Assembly: GCF_000378345.1 (NCBI RefSeq)
Contig: NZ_KB899544.1
Coordinates: 744,001 to 808,000 of the forward strand
DNA from: Hirschia maritima DSM 19733
Lineage (GTDB): Bacteria; Pseudomonadota; Alphaproteobacteria; Caulobacterales; Hyphomonadaceae
Length of the DNA stretch: 64,000 nt
Direction of reading: 5' to 3'
Below the pieces are notes generated by a model. That model saw nothing but the letters and a program-made list of their open reading frames with translations, was not told the origin of the DNA and did not search any database. The position numbers were made by a program, and so were the translations under genes. Shown in pieces: positions 15,482 through 24,551 of the stretch. Numbering within the stretch: the first letter of the stretch is position 1; every line of letters starts with the position of its first letter.

Positions 15482-18331
15482 TTATCCATATGCTGAATAG
15501 AGACTACACACCGCAACAGTTGCATCTTTCATCGCGTGATCGATCTCCTCAAGTGGAGCCAACAACGCCGTATGAATTTCGGAATACCCATGATCATCAG
15601 AAGCCTCTATATCTGAGCCTTCAGTGAGTTCATCAAATTTTGTGTTGCGACGGTCTTCAGCTGGGAAAACATCGCGGATCATTTTCACAGTATCTGGAAT
15701 TTGCAATTGCGTAACTTGCTTCAATAATCCTTCAGCACTGATAGATGAGCCATGACGACGGGAGAATTCAGGAAGTCTGGCTGAAATCGAGAATGCATGC
15801 ATCATGAGTGCCTGACGCATTGCATGAAGCACGTGTAAGTCTAGACGCGACTTATAACGGTCTGCTTTTAATTCTTTGCCTTCAACTTCTTCAAGAATGC
15901 GGTCAAAACGGGCAAGATCGACAGTGATCGAGTTTGCGAGTTTTGTGATTGAAGAGAATGTATCCAAGTCGGAGAAGAGATACCCAAGACGACGATATAC
16001 TTGCGCGCTCGCGCGATCACTTCTCTTGGCAATAGCGAACCACAGACTTGGATCATAAAGGCAACCATAAGCTCTGAATGCTGGCAGACTTGTGAGGTTG
16101 CGCGCTTCAATAGCCATGGTGATAAGGCCTTGCATACGTTTTGAATTACGCATGAGATCTGCGAGACGGTCAGGTTCATTCCCTGCCGCTGAGCCAAAGC
16201 CACACGCCACATTTAGAGGAATGGCGAGTTGCTGTAGAATGGCATTTTGTGGAATAGCGCGTAGTGAACGCAGTCCCAATTCACCGGCGGATGCGCCTGT
16301 TTGGCGGCGCGATTTACGAGACCCACTTTTGAAAAGTAAACCTGGTCCGAACTCTAGCAATGCTGCTGGGTAATCCTTGTTGTCGAACAAAGTTTCGTGC
16401 CATTCGCGAAGAGAGCGATAGAAATCCCAACTGATGTCGCGGCGGCTGTAGAATGGGTCATCTAGATCCACATCTGGTTCTGCCAACGTGTGAATAGCAA
16501 CTTCCAACAATGTAGATTTGGCGGTTTCAAGTGCATCGAAATGCATGAAGCCATCACCACCTTGGAATGAAAATTCGTGGATGAATGGAAGATTCTTCTG
16601 CGCAAATTGTGTGCGTGTCCAGGGAGTTAGAAGGTGATCAAAGCGGTTTTTGAATTGACCTGGGAAAGATCCACGTCCCATGGATTCACCGTGTGTGTTG
16701 AACAATAGAAGTTCAACACCTTCAAGGTCTTTATGTTTTGCCATTGCCGCGCCCACAAGATTGTGAATGCGCTCAATCGCCATATCTGCAGCAGGTTGTG
16801 ATGAGAAACGACCTGAGTCTGAAAAACCAAACTGCAGACTCAATCGTCCACGTTCCTTTGCGTAAGCAATGAATGCTGGATCTTCGATTAGTCTTTCAAC
16901 AAATCTATCACCACGTTCTAGTGCATCTGGTGTTTCAAACAAAGGAGATAGGTCGACGCGATCTGCAACGCCAAACTGGCGTGCGAGGAAGAGAGCACCC
17001 ATAATTGTTGCTGGGTTTTCACTTTCCGCGATTAGAAAACGAATTGGAGTATCAGCATCGATGTGCTTCAAAATCTGAGCACAGAGCATGATTTGGCGGC
17101 GTGCTGTCATTTGTTCTTGGAACAAATCTGCAAAGTTAATCTGCTGCACATTTGCATCGTCTGCGCGTTTGGCCAACTCTGCTAATACAACACGCCCATA
17201 TTCCACATCATCTGTTGCGATACGAAGTTCGTTTTGCAAAACAGAATGGATTTGAGCTGAATTAATGCGCAGATGAATGCGAGCAGTTCCAAGCCCGAGA
17301 GTTTCCATTTGAGAAGCAAGAAGCAAAAGCTCTTTCGCTGTTTCATCATTTGCATTGAGAGCAAGCTCTCGAAGACGAGCAATAATAGGTTTAAGTGTGA
17401 CGACTTTTTGTTCTGAGTCAGGTGTTAGAGTATTGGCAGCGTTCACTAGGACTTCTGCATCAGTTAGGTCGCCGCCAAAAGCATTTGCAGCATTGCGAGC
17501 ATGATCTGCCGCCGCTGAAAGCTGGTCCGCAACTTCGTTTAACTCTTCAACGCCTTCAATAGCTGACACACTAGAAGCGTACCGATCAAGTTGAACAGCC
17601 TTTTCTGACAATCTTAGGTGAAGCGTAGCACCCCAATGGATATCCGTACGTCCATCTAAATCGTATCCAACCCAAGAAGCCAAAGTAATCAAAGATGGAT
17701 GAATGGATTTCCAACTATCTTTGAAATTTTCTTTAGCGACATCGAGAATGAGACTCCAGATTTGGCTTAGAGCAGTTTGACCGTTGAACAGCGCAGCTTG
17801 AACATCTTCGTGCTCCATCATCAAGGAGATTTGATCATCTTGATAGAGACCGTCCGCAGCAACCTTTTTTAATTCATCGCGGCATTCAGATCCGTCTTTT
17901 GAAATAGCTGAATCAACAAAAGCGCGTCTTAAGTTGCGGTTTAGAGCAAAAGTAGGGTGTGCAGTAAAAACAACACCAGAAGCCACACGTTCCATCGCAG
18001 CACGGTAGGCTTTTTCACCTTTTTGGGCGATGTTTTCTAGAAGTGCACGCAATTCCGCTTCAGGGTCATCTGCTGATAATAGGCGGTGGCGCGAACGAAA
18101 AGTGTTGCAACGATCCTCTAAGACTTTTCCACCTAATGTATTGATAACTTGGTGTATATCAGAGACTTTGAGTTTTTCAGATTCTAGATCACGAAACAGG
18201 TCTATCGCAAAACGACGAACAGAGTTGGTTTGAGGGTCTTGAGCCACATCTGCTGAATATTTTGATAAAGTTTTACGTGCGGATTCGATATACGAATCTG
18301 GAGATTTTCCATTCGATAATTGGGCTGGCAT
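15482..18331 (-). CDS. Phosphoenolpyruvate carboxylase-like protein with altered active site
   Basis: A 949-residue protein of PEP carboxylase architecture, but key motifs are changed. The family motif TAHPTE reads TAHPTF (H125 kept). WMGGDRDGNP reads WVGYDLDGRT. The lysine loop SDSxKDxG reads SDSGRFSS. FHGRGGxxGRG reads THGESMGRG, with one Arg lost and two residues deleted. LRAIPW reads LRAIPQ. The general fold and the two histidines survive. It may be a PEPC with altered chemistry, or a paralog that lost carboxylation and took another role. AGGAG is 9 nt before the ATG. Calling it an active ppc would overstate what can be seen. Confidence 0.75.
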   Translation of the reverse strand: MPAQLSNGKSPDSYIESARKTLSKYSADVAQDPQTNSVRRFAIDLFRDLESEKLKVSDIHQVINTLGGKVLEDRCNTFRSRHRLLSADDPEAELRALLENIAQKGEKAYRAAMERVASGVVFTAHPTFALNRNLRRAFVDSAISKDGSECRDELKKVAADGLYQDDQISLMMEHEDVQAALFNGQTALSQIWSLILDVAKENFKDSWKSIHPSLITLASWVGYDLDGRTDIHWGATLHLRLSEKAVQLDRYASSVSAIEGVEELNEVADQLSAAADHARNAANAFGGDLTDAEVLVNAANTLTPDSEQKVVTLKPIIARLRELALNANDETAKELLLLASQMETLGLGTARIHLRINSAQIHSVLQNELRIATDDVEYGRVVLAELAKRADDANVQQINFADLFQEQMTARRQIMLCAQILKHIDADTPIRFLIAESENPATIMGALFLARQFGVADRVDLSPLFETPDALERGDRFVERLIEDPAFIAYAKERGRLSLQFGFSDSGRFSSQPAADMAIERIHNLVGAAMAKHKDLEGVELLLFNTHGESMGRGSFPGQFKNRFDHLLTPWTRTQFAQKNLPFIHEFSFQGGDGFMHFDALETAKSTLLEVAIHTLAEPDVDLDDPFYSRRDISWDFYRSLREWHETLFDNKDYPAALLEFGPGLLFKSGSRKSRRQTGASAGELGLRSLRAIPQNAILQQLAIPLNVACGFGSAAGNEPDRLADLMRNSKRMQGLITMAIEARNLTSLPAFRAYGCLYDPSLWFAIAKRSDRASAQVYRRLGYLFSDLDTFSSITKLANSITVDLARFDRILEEVEGKELKADRYKSRLDLHVLHAMRQALMMHAFSISARLPEFSRRHGSSISAEGLLKQVTQLQIPDTVKMIRDVFPAEDRRNTKFDELTEGSDIEASDDHGYSEIHTALLAPLEEIDHAMKDATVAVCSLYSAYG

Positions 18332-18500
18332 TTTAGTGGTCTCCTAGTATTCCATGTATCTGTCCACCGATCTTGCCAGTGGTCTAATACCGTTGCGGCA
18401 CGCTTGTAACCTAAAGTTAGATAAATCCCAACCAAACAGTGGGTTTAGATTACATAATGATCAATTTTTAATTGGGAAATGCTTCAACATTAGCCTTTAG

Positions 18501-18525
18501 CCTCCTTTTGCGCAGCAAAAAGAGG
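18501..18525. repeat. Hairpin between the SDR gene and the PEPC-like gene
   Basis: Inverted repeat CCTCCTTTTGC (18501-18511) with GCAAAAAGAGG (18515-18525), one mismatch, three-base loop. It lies just after the SDR stop but lacks a U-tract in that direction, so a terminator function is uncertain. The rest of the ~220-nt gap shows nothing I can name. Confidence 0.4.
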
Positions 18526-18554
18526 TGAAAGGACGTGATTTTGTAAGTTGGCTG

Positions 18555-19262
18555 TTACAACTCTCTATAGGAAACGCGCTGATTATGTAAATCGCATTCC
18601 TTTGAAACGTAAAATGCCAACTTTGAGGCAACTTCTTCAGGAGTAGGAAGAAGGGATTGGTCTTCACCTGGTACAGCTGAAAAACGCATATCAGTGCGGG
18701 TTGCGCCAGGGTCAAATAGATTGACGTTCAATGCTGATTGTTCTGTTTCAAATGCCCATGCTTGCACTAAAGCTTCAAGACCAGCTTTGGATGCTTGATA
18801 GGGGCCCCAAAACGCACGTGGACGAACGGTGACACCAGATGTCAAGAATACTGCACGACCAGCTTCACTATTACGCAATAGGGGATCCAGAGCACGAATA
18901 AGACGCCAGTTTGCTGTCAAATTGATATTGATTGTGTCTTCAAAACTGCGCGGATTTACAGTTTCGAGAGGACCTAATGTTCCAAGTATTCCGGCATTCG
19001 CTACTAAACCATCAATGCGGCCAAAGCGTTCCATAAGAGGGGCAGCAATTCGATCAATTGATGATCCATCTTTTAGATCAAGTGTAATCAGTGTTGCACT
19101 TTCACCGGTGGATTGACGAATTTCATCATCTAGCTTCTCTAGGGCTTCTGTCGAGCGAGCCATAGCAATAATGTGAGCGCCCTGCTTGGAAAGTTCAATT
19201 GCAGTGGCACGGCCAATACCTTTGGAAGCCCCGGTGACGAGAATGATGCGTTTATCGGTCAT
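18555..19262 (-). CDS. Short-chain dehydrogenase/reductase
   Basis: A 235-residue classical SDR. The Rossmann start is VTGASKGIGRA (residues 9-19), then the LVANAG motif, the catalytic Ser in FLTSGV and the YQASK motif (Tyr and Lys). The YciK-like group is a possible home because of the ANAGILG and NLTANWRLI segments. Substrate unknown. It follows purF by 19 nt on the same strand and may be transcribed with it. Confidence 0.88.
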   Translation of the reverse strand: MTDKRIILVTGASKGIGRATAIELSKQGAHIIAMARSTEALEKLDDEIRQSTGESATLITLDLKDGSSIDRIAAPLMERFGRIDGLVANAGILGTLGPLETVNPRSFEDTININLTANWRLIRALDPLLRNSEAGRAVFLTSGVTVRPRAFWGPYQASKAGLEALVQAWAFETEQSALNVNLFDPGATRTDMRFSAVPGEDQSLLPTPEEVASKLAFYVSKECDLHNQRVSYREL

Positions 19263-19281
19263 GAATAGAAAATACTCTTAA

Positions 19282-20949
19282 TTAATCACGGTCGCGATCG
19301 AAAATGTTTTGTTGGTCGACCTTGTTTTGGGCATTTCGCTTGTCTGTCAACACGGTCGGATAATTGTTCGTGAAACAGTGATCAGCAAATTTCGGGTTCT
19401 CTGGGTCGTATGTTTCTTCCCCAAGAGCACGATAGAAGCCTTCCATCGAAAGGAAACCTAGAGATTCTACACCCAACCAATTTTGCATTTCCTCAATGCT
19501 CATATTGGCGGCGAGAAGTTCTTTTTCCGTTGGCATATCCACACCGTAAAAATCAGGGTGTTTAATGGGTGGAGAAGCAACGCGGAAATGGACTTCCTTG
19601 GCTCCGGCATTGCGCATCATAGAAACGATCGCTTTTGATGTTGTGCCGCGGACAATTGAGTCATCAACTAGTATAACACGTTTGCCTTTTACAAGGTGAA
19701 GGTTCGCCGCATGTTTGCGTGTTACGCTTCCTGCACGAGCATCTTGTGTTGGCTGAATGAATGTGCGCCCAATATAGTGGTTTCTGATAATTCCAAATTT
19801 AAAAGGAATTCCGCTGGCTTCTGCATAGCCTAGTCCAGCTGGGTTTCCGCCATCTGGAACTGGAGCAACCAAATCGGCCTCGACAGGATGTTCCTTAGCT
19901 AATTGGCGTCCCAATTCTTCACGAACCTCGTATATGCTGCGTCCGTGCATAATGCTGTCAGGGCGCGCAAAATACAGATATTCAAAAGCACAGGGGCGTG
20001 GTTCTTTTTTCGGGAATGGAAAGTGGCTTTTAACACCATTTTTAGTAATGATGACGACTTCGCCGTTTTCAATTTCTCTAACTGTTTCTGCGCCCACAGC
20101 TTCTAGTGCACAACTTTCGGAAGCTAAAATCCAAGCTGGTTGCTCGTCCGGATTTGAATTTGGAATTTTCCCTAAGATTAGGGGACGAATTCCCCAAGGG
20201 TCGCGCGCTCCGATAAGTTTTTTATTTGTCAAACAAACGAGTGCGTAACCACCTTCAATTTGTTTGATAGCATCAAGGAAACGATCAACTGTGTTGCTTT
20301 CTTTGGAGTGTGCTGTAAGTTGAAGGATAACTTCGGTGTCCATTTTCGATTGGAAAATAGCTCCCTTTTGCATAAGGGAATCCCACAGTGTTTCAGCGTT
20401 TGTAAGGTTTCCGTTGTGGGCAACTGCAAAACCACCCAATTTCAAGTCTGCAAAAATAGGTTGGATGTTTCTTTGAGCTACGCCGCCAGATGTGGAATAG
20501 CGGTTGTGTCCGATCGCTGCTGAACCCTTTAGGTATTTAATCGCATCGCCATCTTTACCAAAGTTTTCTCCAACAAGACCTAAGCGTCGTTCAATGTGGA
20601 AAGTTTCAGTGGGTTGCTCTTCGTCTGAGCGGTCCGTCGCATCGTATTCTACTTCCAAGCGACCTGTGGCTGGTGCTGCAGAATTTCTGATCTGTTTGTA
20701 AGCGTTGTCTCGAGACTTCTTGTTTTTTGTATCAGTTGGATAAGTGCGCTCGAAGCTTACGATTCCTGCCGCTTCTTGTCCTCTGTGTTGTAGAGCGTGA
20801 AGGCCAAGTGCGGTTAATACGGATGCATCCTTATGGCCAAAGACACCAAACACCCCACATTTGTGTCTAAGGCTAGCTTCCTCTAATCCAGCACTCATTT
20901 CTGCAATTTGGTCTTTACTTGCAGTCGTCGTTTCGTTGCGCACGAGCAT
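19282..20949 (-). CDS. purF: Amidophosphoribosyltransferase with an insertion in the glutaminase domain
   Basis: PurF catalyses the first step of purine synthesis (PRPP plus glutamine to phosphoribosylamine). The glutaminase nucleophile is Cys31 in KCGVFGV after a short propeptide, and the PRPP-binding loop VILVDDSIVRGTTS is intact. At 555 residues it is longer than usual (~490-505): roughly residues 69-117 form a polar insertion between GIVSF and the ERRLGLVG motif, rich in Lys, Asp and Glu. The ATG has its AAAGGA directly abutting; a GTG two codons later has ideal spacing and may be the true start. cvpA is upstream. Confidence 0.95.
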   Translation of the reverse strand: MLVRNETTTASKDQIAEMSAGLEEASLRHKCGVFGVFGHKDASVLTALGLHALQHRGQEAAGIVSFERTYPTDTKNKKSRDNAYKQIRNSAAPATGRLEVEYDATDRSDEEQPTETFHIERRLGLVGENFGKDGDAIKYLKGSAAIGHNRYSTSGGVAQRNIQPIFADLKLGGFAVAHNGNLTNAETLWDSLMQKGAIFQSKMDTEVILQLTAHSKESNTVDRFLDAIKQIEGGYALVCLTNKKLIGARDPWGIRPLILGKIPNSNPDEQPAWILASESCALEAVGAETVREIENGEVVIITKNGVKSHFPFPKKEPRPCAFEYLYFARPDSIMHGRSIYEVREELGRQLAKEHPVEADLVAPVPDGGNPAGLGYAEASGIPFKFGIIRNHYIGRTFIQPTQDARAGSVTRKHAANLHLVKGKRVILVDDSIVRGTTSKAIVSMMRNAGAKEVHFRVASPPIKHPDFYGVDMPTEKELLAANMSIEEMQNWLGVESLGFLSMEGFYRALGEETYDPENPKFADHCFTNNYPTVLTDKRNAQNKVDQQNIFDRDRD

Positions 20950-21006
20950 TCCTTTACATAGGTCAGCATTAACGAAAATCGGCCCAGTTGTCTGAGCCGA
21001 TGATAT

Positions 21007-21549
21007 CTAAAAGTCTTCTGCAGCTTCTCGGGCTTGTTGGGCAAAACCGGGAAGGTTTTCGCTAATCCAAGTCGCTGCACTATCCGCGTAAGGATAAAGT
21101 TTGGAATTGGCAATCATTGCGGGCGTTTTATCTTTAGGAATCATGAAATGCATAAGCAAAACAAAGAGAACTATTGCAAGCATGCCACGGGCAGCCCCGA
21201 AAACAGCTCCAAGTAAGCGATCTAGGGAACCAATTTGAGGAGATGTATGAATCAATTTGGCTAGTTGGGAACCTAACCAACCCGCAGCGATATATACTCC
21301 TATAAAACCAATTGCACCCAGAATAACGCCGGCTGTGAGTTCTGGCCAACCTTCCGGGATGAGCTCTTTTGCAGATTCTCCAAAATACTTCACCAAAATT
21401 AGAGCAGCTATACCACCTGCAGCAAATGAGAGGATTGAGGATGCTTCTCTAACCAAACCTCTACTAAGGGACATAACAGCAGAAATAAATATGATAGCGA
21501 CTACGATGATATCGAAGGCTGTGATCTGGGAGCCTGCAAATTCTTCCAT
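21007..21549 (-). CDS. cvpA: CvpA family membrane protein
   Basis: A 180-residue protein with four hydrophobic segments (about 12-28, 36-54, 70-92, 108-130) and the CvpA hallmark helix FDIIVVAIIFISAVMSLSRGLVRE. The family is linked to colicin V production and to envelope integrity; exact activity unknown. The cvpA-purF order is widely conserved. The gene ends in a soluble helical tail (SENLPGFAQQAREAAEDF). Confidence 0.93.
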   Translation of the reverse strand: MEEFAGSQITAFDIIVVAIIFISAVMSLSRGLVREASSILSFAAGGIAALILVKYFGESAKELIPEGWPELTAGVILGAIGFIGVYIAAGWLGSQLAKLIHTSPQIGSLDRLLGAVFGAARGMLAIVLFVLLMHFMIPKDKTPAMIANSKLYPYADSAATWISENLPGFAQQAREAAEDF

Positions 21550-21553
21550 GGTC

Positions 21554-22924
21554 TTATGCCTCTTTTTGGAGTGCTTTAATTAGGTCTTCAAGCTTTGATA
21601 CCTCATGAACCACCATTCCGTCGATATTGGAAGGGGCACCAGGAGGTGCAAAAGCGCGTTCAAAACCAAGTCTTGCTGCTTCTTTTAGTCTAGAATCCAT
21701 TCTACCTACAGAGCGAATTGCACCTGAAAGTGAAACTTCTCCAAAAAACACGGAAGCTTCTGGTACTGGATTATCAAATGCTGATGACGCAAGAGCTGCA
21801 GCTGCTGCAAGGTCTCCGGCGGGTTCGGCTATGCGATATCCGCCAGCGACGCTGAGATAAATATCGCGCGCACCAAAAGCGACACCACACTGTGTTTCAA
21901 AAACGGCAAGCAACATGGCAAGTCTAGGGGAATCCCATCCGACGACGGAACGGCGTGGCGAACCCAGAGCTTGAGGGCCTGCTAATCCTTGCACTTCAGC
22001 TAGAACTGGCCGAGAACCTTCCATGGCAGCAAAAACTGCTCGTCCGGCAACAGATTCATCTTCGCCGCCTAAAAATAATTGAGATGGATCTAGTGCGCCG
22101 TGCAGTCCGCGTTCTGACATTTCAAAAACGCCGATCTCATCAGTCGGGCCAAAACGGTTTTTAACGGCTCTCAGGATGCGGTATTGATGCCCACGTTCAC
22201 CTTCAAAATAGAAAACTGCGTCGACCATATGTTCCATCACACGCGGGCCAGCGATCTGACCGTCTTTGGTCACGTGACCCACAAGGATCATCACACAGTC
22301 ATTTTTCTTGGCGTAGCGGGTCAATTCTTGTGCACAAGCACGAACCTGACCAACTGAACCAGGGGCGGCGTCAAGGCTGTCCGACCACATGGTTTGAACT
22401 GAATCAATGATAGCGACTTTGGGGCGTTCTTTTTTCAGCGCTTCGATGATTGTGCGCAAATCCGTTTCTGACGCCAGTTTAACAGGAGAGTTGCCAACGC
22501 CAAGGCGTTGCGCACGTCCTTGTACTTGAGCGACCGCTTCCTCACCCGAAACATAGACTACATCTACGCCTTGATCTGCCAATGAAGCAGCTGCTTGCAA
22601 GAGGAGTGTGGATTTTCCAATTCCAGGGTCTCCACCAATAAGGACGGCAGATGAAGCAGCAGGGCCGCCTCCAAAAACGCGATCAAGTTCTGGTATTGCG
22701 GTTGAAAGTCTTGGTTGTTGCGGAATATCTGCACCGAGATGATCGAAAGTCATCGCGCCAGCTTTGCGCTTTTTACCTGCAGCTGGCATGGCTAGCCCGC
22801 CCGGTGCACCCTGTGTTTCCTCAACTAGCGTATTCCACTGATTACAGGCGTCGCATTTTCCATTCCATTTGGAATAGGTTGCACCACAACTTTGGCATAC
22901 AAATACGGTTGTTACTTTGGCCAT
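21554..22924 (-). CDS. radA: DNA repair protein RadA
   Basis: A 456-residue RecA-like branch-migration helicase. Seen in order: an N-terminal four-Cys zinc finger (CQSCGATYSKWNGKCDAC), the Walker A motif GGDPGIGKST, Walker B (VAIIDSVQT), the RadA-specific KNRFG motif and a C-terminal Lon-protease-like domain (from about residue 290) without the catalytic dyad. cvpA starts 4 nt after its stop, so the two are one transcript. Confidence 0.96.
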   Translation of the reverse strand: MAKVTTVFVCQSCGATYSKWNGKCDACNQWNTLVEETQGAPGGLAMPAAGKKRKAGAMTFDHLGADIPQQPRLSTAIPELDRVFGGGPAASSAVLIGGDPGIGKSTLLLQAAASLADQGVDVVYVSGEEAVAQVQGRAQRLGVGNSPVKLASETDLRTIIEALKKERPKVAIIDSVQTMWSDSLDAAPGSVGQVRACAQELTRYAKKNDCVMILVGHVTKDGQIAGPRVMEHMVDAVFYFEGERGHQYRILRAVKNRFGPTDEIGVFEMSERGLHGALDPSQLFLGGEDESVAGRAVFAAMEGSRPVLAEVQGLAGPQALGSPRRSVVGWDSPRLAMLLAVFETQCGVAFGARDIYLSVAGGYRIAEPAGDLAAAAALASSAFDNPVPEASVFFGEVSLSGAIRSVGRMDSRLKEAARLGFERAFAPPGAPSNIDGMVVHEVSKLEDLIKALQKEA

Positions 22925-22967
22925 AATCTACCTAATCATAGTTCACCTGAATTACAGATGAAACAAA

Positions 22968-23738
22968 TTACATCGCAGGTTGGATTGGACCCTGAGCGCG
23001 TCCGTGTACAAACTGATCAATGTATTCGTTTCCTGAATCGTCTAGACGATCAACAGGGCCGCACCAAATGATTTTACCTTCATATAGCATTGCGACAGTA
23101 TCCGCGATTTTTCGAACGGATGCCATATCGTGAGTGATGGTCACAGCCGCAGCGCCAAGTGCTTTTACTTGTTCCACAATAAGATCATTCACTGCATCCG
23201 CTGTGATTGGATCTAGTCCAGTTGTAGGTTCATCGAAAAAGATCATTTCTGGCTTGTCGATAATTGCGCGGGCAAGGGCAACACGTTTTTGCATTCCACC
23301 GGATAGTTCGGAAGGGTATTGGTCCGCCACAGAAGCACCCAGACGTACTTTCGCGAGAGTCTCGATAGCTTCCTGTTTGGCAATTTTCCGACTGACTTTG
23401 CCTGTATTGATTTTTGTGAACGCAACGTTTTCCCAAATTTTGAGACTGTCAAATAATGCTCCCCCTTGGAAAAGCATTCCTGTGCGTTCTCTCACATCTT
23501 CGACGGATTTTTGATCTTTAACCGGCTTGCCATCGAAGACGATTTCACCGGCATCATGTTTTAGAAGGCCTAGTGCACATTTTAAGGATACAGACTTGCC
23601 AGTTCCTGAGCCGCCAATAATCACGAGTGATTCACCGCGAGAGACAGATAAATTTAGCCCCTGAAGAATGTGTTTTGAGCCAAATGATTTAACAACGTCG
23701 CGAAGTTCTAAAATGGGGTTGTTTGCTGATTGCGTCAT
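22968..23738 (-). CDS. ABC transporter ATP-binding protein, MlaF-type
   Basis: A 256-residue ATPase with Walker A GGSGTGKS, Q-loop LFQGGALFD, signature LSGGMQKR and Walker B MIFFDEPTTGLDP. The GGALFDS Q-loop context is typical of the MlaF (Ttg2A) class that moves phospholipids between inner and outer membrane. The permease gene is immediately upstream with one base between. No MlaD-type substrate-binding gene is adjacent, so the lipid-transport role is inferred from the pair. Confidence 0.9.
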   Translation of the reverse strand: MTQSANNPILELRDVVKSFGSKHILQGLNLSVSRGESLVIIGGSGTGKSVSLKCALGLLKHDAGEIVFDGKPVKDQKSVEDVRERTGMLFQGGALFDSLKIWENVAFTKINTGKVSRKIAKQEAIETLAKVRLGASVADQYPSELSGGMQKRVALARAIIDKPEMIFFDEPTTGLDPITADAVNDLIVEQVKALGAAAVTITHDMASVRKIADTVAMLYEGKIIWCGPVDRLDDSGNEYIDQFVHGRAQGPIQPAM

Positions 23739-23739
23739 C

Positions 23740-24534
23740 TTACAAACCTACCTGCACAAAGATTGATGTCAGAACATAGTTAGACGCTAGAATTAGGACA
23801 GCTCCAGACACCACAGCAAGGGTTGCTGCGCGTCCAACACCACCGGCACCACCTTTGGAGTTGTTTCCTTGGTAACAACCCATAATGGCAATGATCGCGC
23901 CAAAGACAGCGGCTTTGATCAAACCAGTGATCACATCATTGAATGTCACAAATTCCATTGTGTTTCGAAGATAGATCGTACCGTTAAAGTCTAGCGCGCC
24001 AACGCTGACTAACCATCCACCCATAACACCTATAATGTCTGCTATAAGAACAAGAAGCGGAAGTGTTAGTGTCGCGGCGATGACACGAGGTGCAAACAAA
24101 AAACGTTCTGGTTTTGCAGACAAAGTATGCAGCGCATCGATTTGTTCGGTGACGCGCATAGCGCCGATTTCGGCCGCAATTCCAGCCCCAACACGACCTG
24201 CGAGCATCAAACCGGCAAAGGCTGGGCCAAGTTCACGAGTGATGCCTAGAACAACGATGTTAGGAACGAATTGTTCTGCGTTAAATCTTGAGCCACCTGT
24301 ATAGATGTTTAGAGCAAGGGCAGCACCGATAAAGACAGCTGTTAGACCCACGACAGGAAGAGAATAAAAACCAATCTGCGCACATTGTCGTAACACTTCG
24401 CGCAAATAGATTGTAGGCGTTATACATGCCCAAAGTGTGCGGCCAGCAAATATTGCCAGACGGCCAATTTCACTTGTTGCACCAAGGAACGCGCGCCCAA
24501 TCGCGGCAAATGGATTAAACACTGTAGAGCTCAT
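23740..24534 (-). CDS. MlaE-family ABC transporter permease
   Basis: A 264-residue inner-membrane permease with five or six hydrophobic segments. The family core is seen: VVLGITRELGPAFAGLMLAGRVGAGIAAEIGAMRVTEQIDAL, followed by PRVIA and a C-terminal SNYVLTSIF helix. MlaE proteins work with MlaF ATPases in retrograde or anterograde phospholipid trafficking. The gene lies between alr (18 nt upstream) and the ATPase gene. Confidence 0.91.
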   Translation of the reverse strand: MSSTVFNPFAAIGRAFLGATSEIGRLAIFAGRTLWACITPTIYLREVLRQCAQIGFYSLPVVGLTAVFIGAALALNIYTGGSRFNAEQFVPNIVVLGITRELGPAFAGLMLAGRVGAGIAAEIGAMRVTEQIDALHTLSAKPERFLFAPRVIAATLTLPLLVLIADIIGVMGGWLVSVGALDFNGTIYLRNTMEFVTFNDVITGLIKAAVFGAIIAIMGCYQGNNSKGGAGGVGRAATLAVVSGAVLILASNYVLTSIFVQVGL

Positions 24535-24551
24535 AATCAGCTTACCTTATT

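Noticed and set aside
15482-18331. Pseudogene of ppc
   Set aside because: The frame is intact over 949 codons with a good ribosome site, and changes are confined to active-site motifs; a divergent functional gene is more likely than decay.
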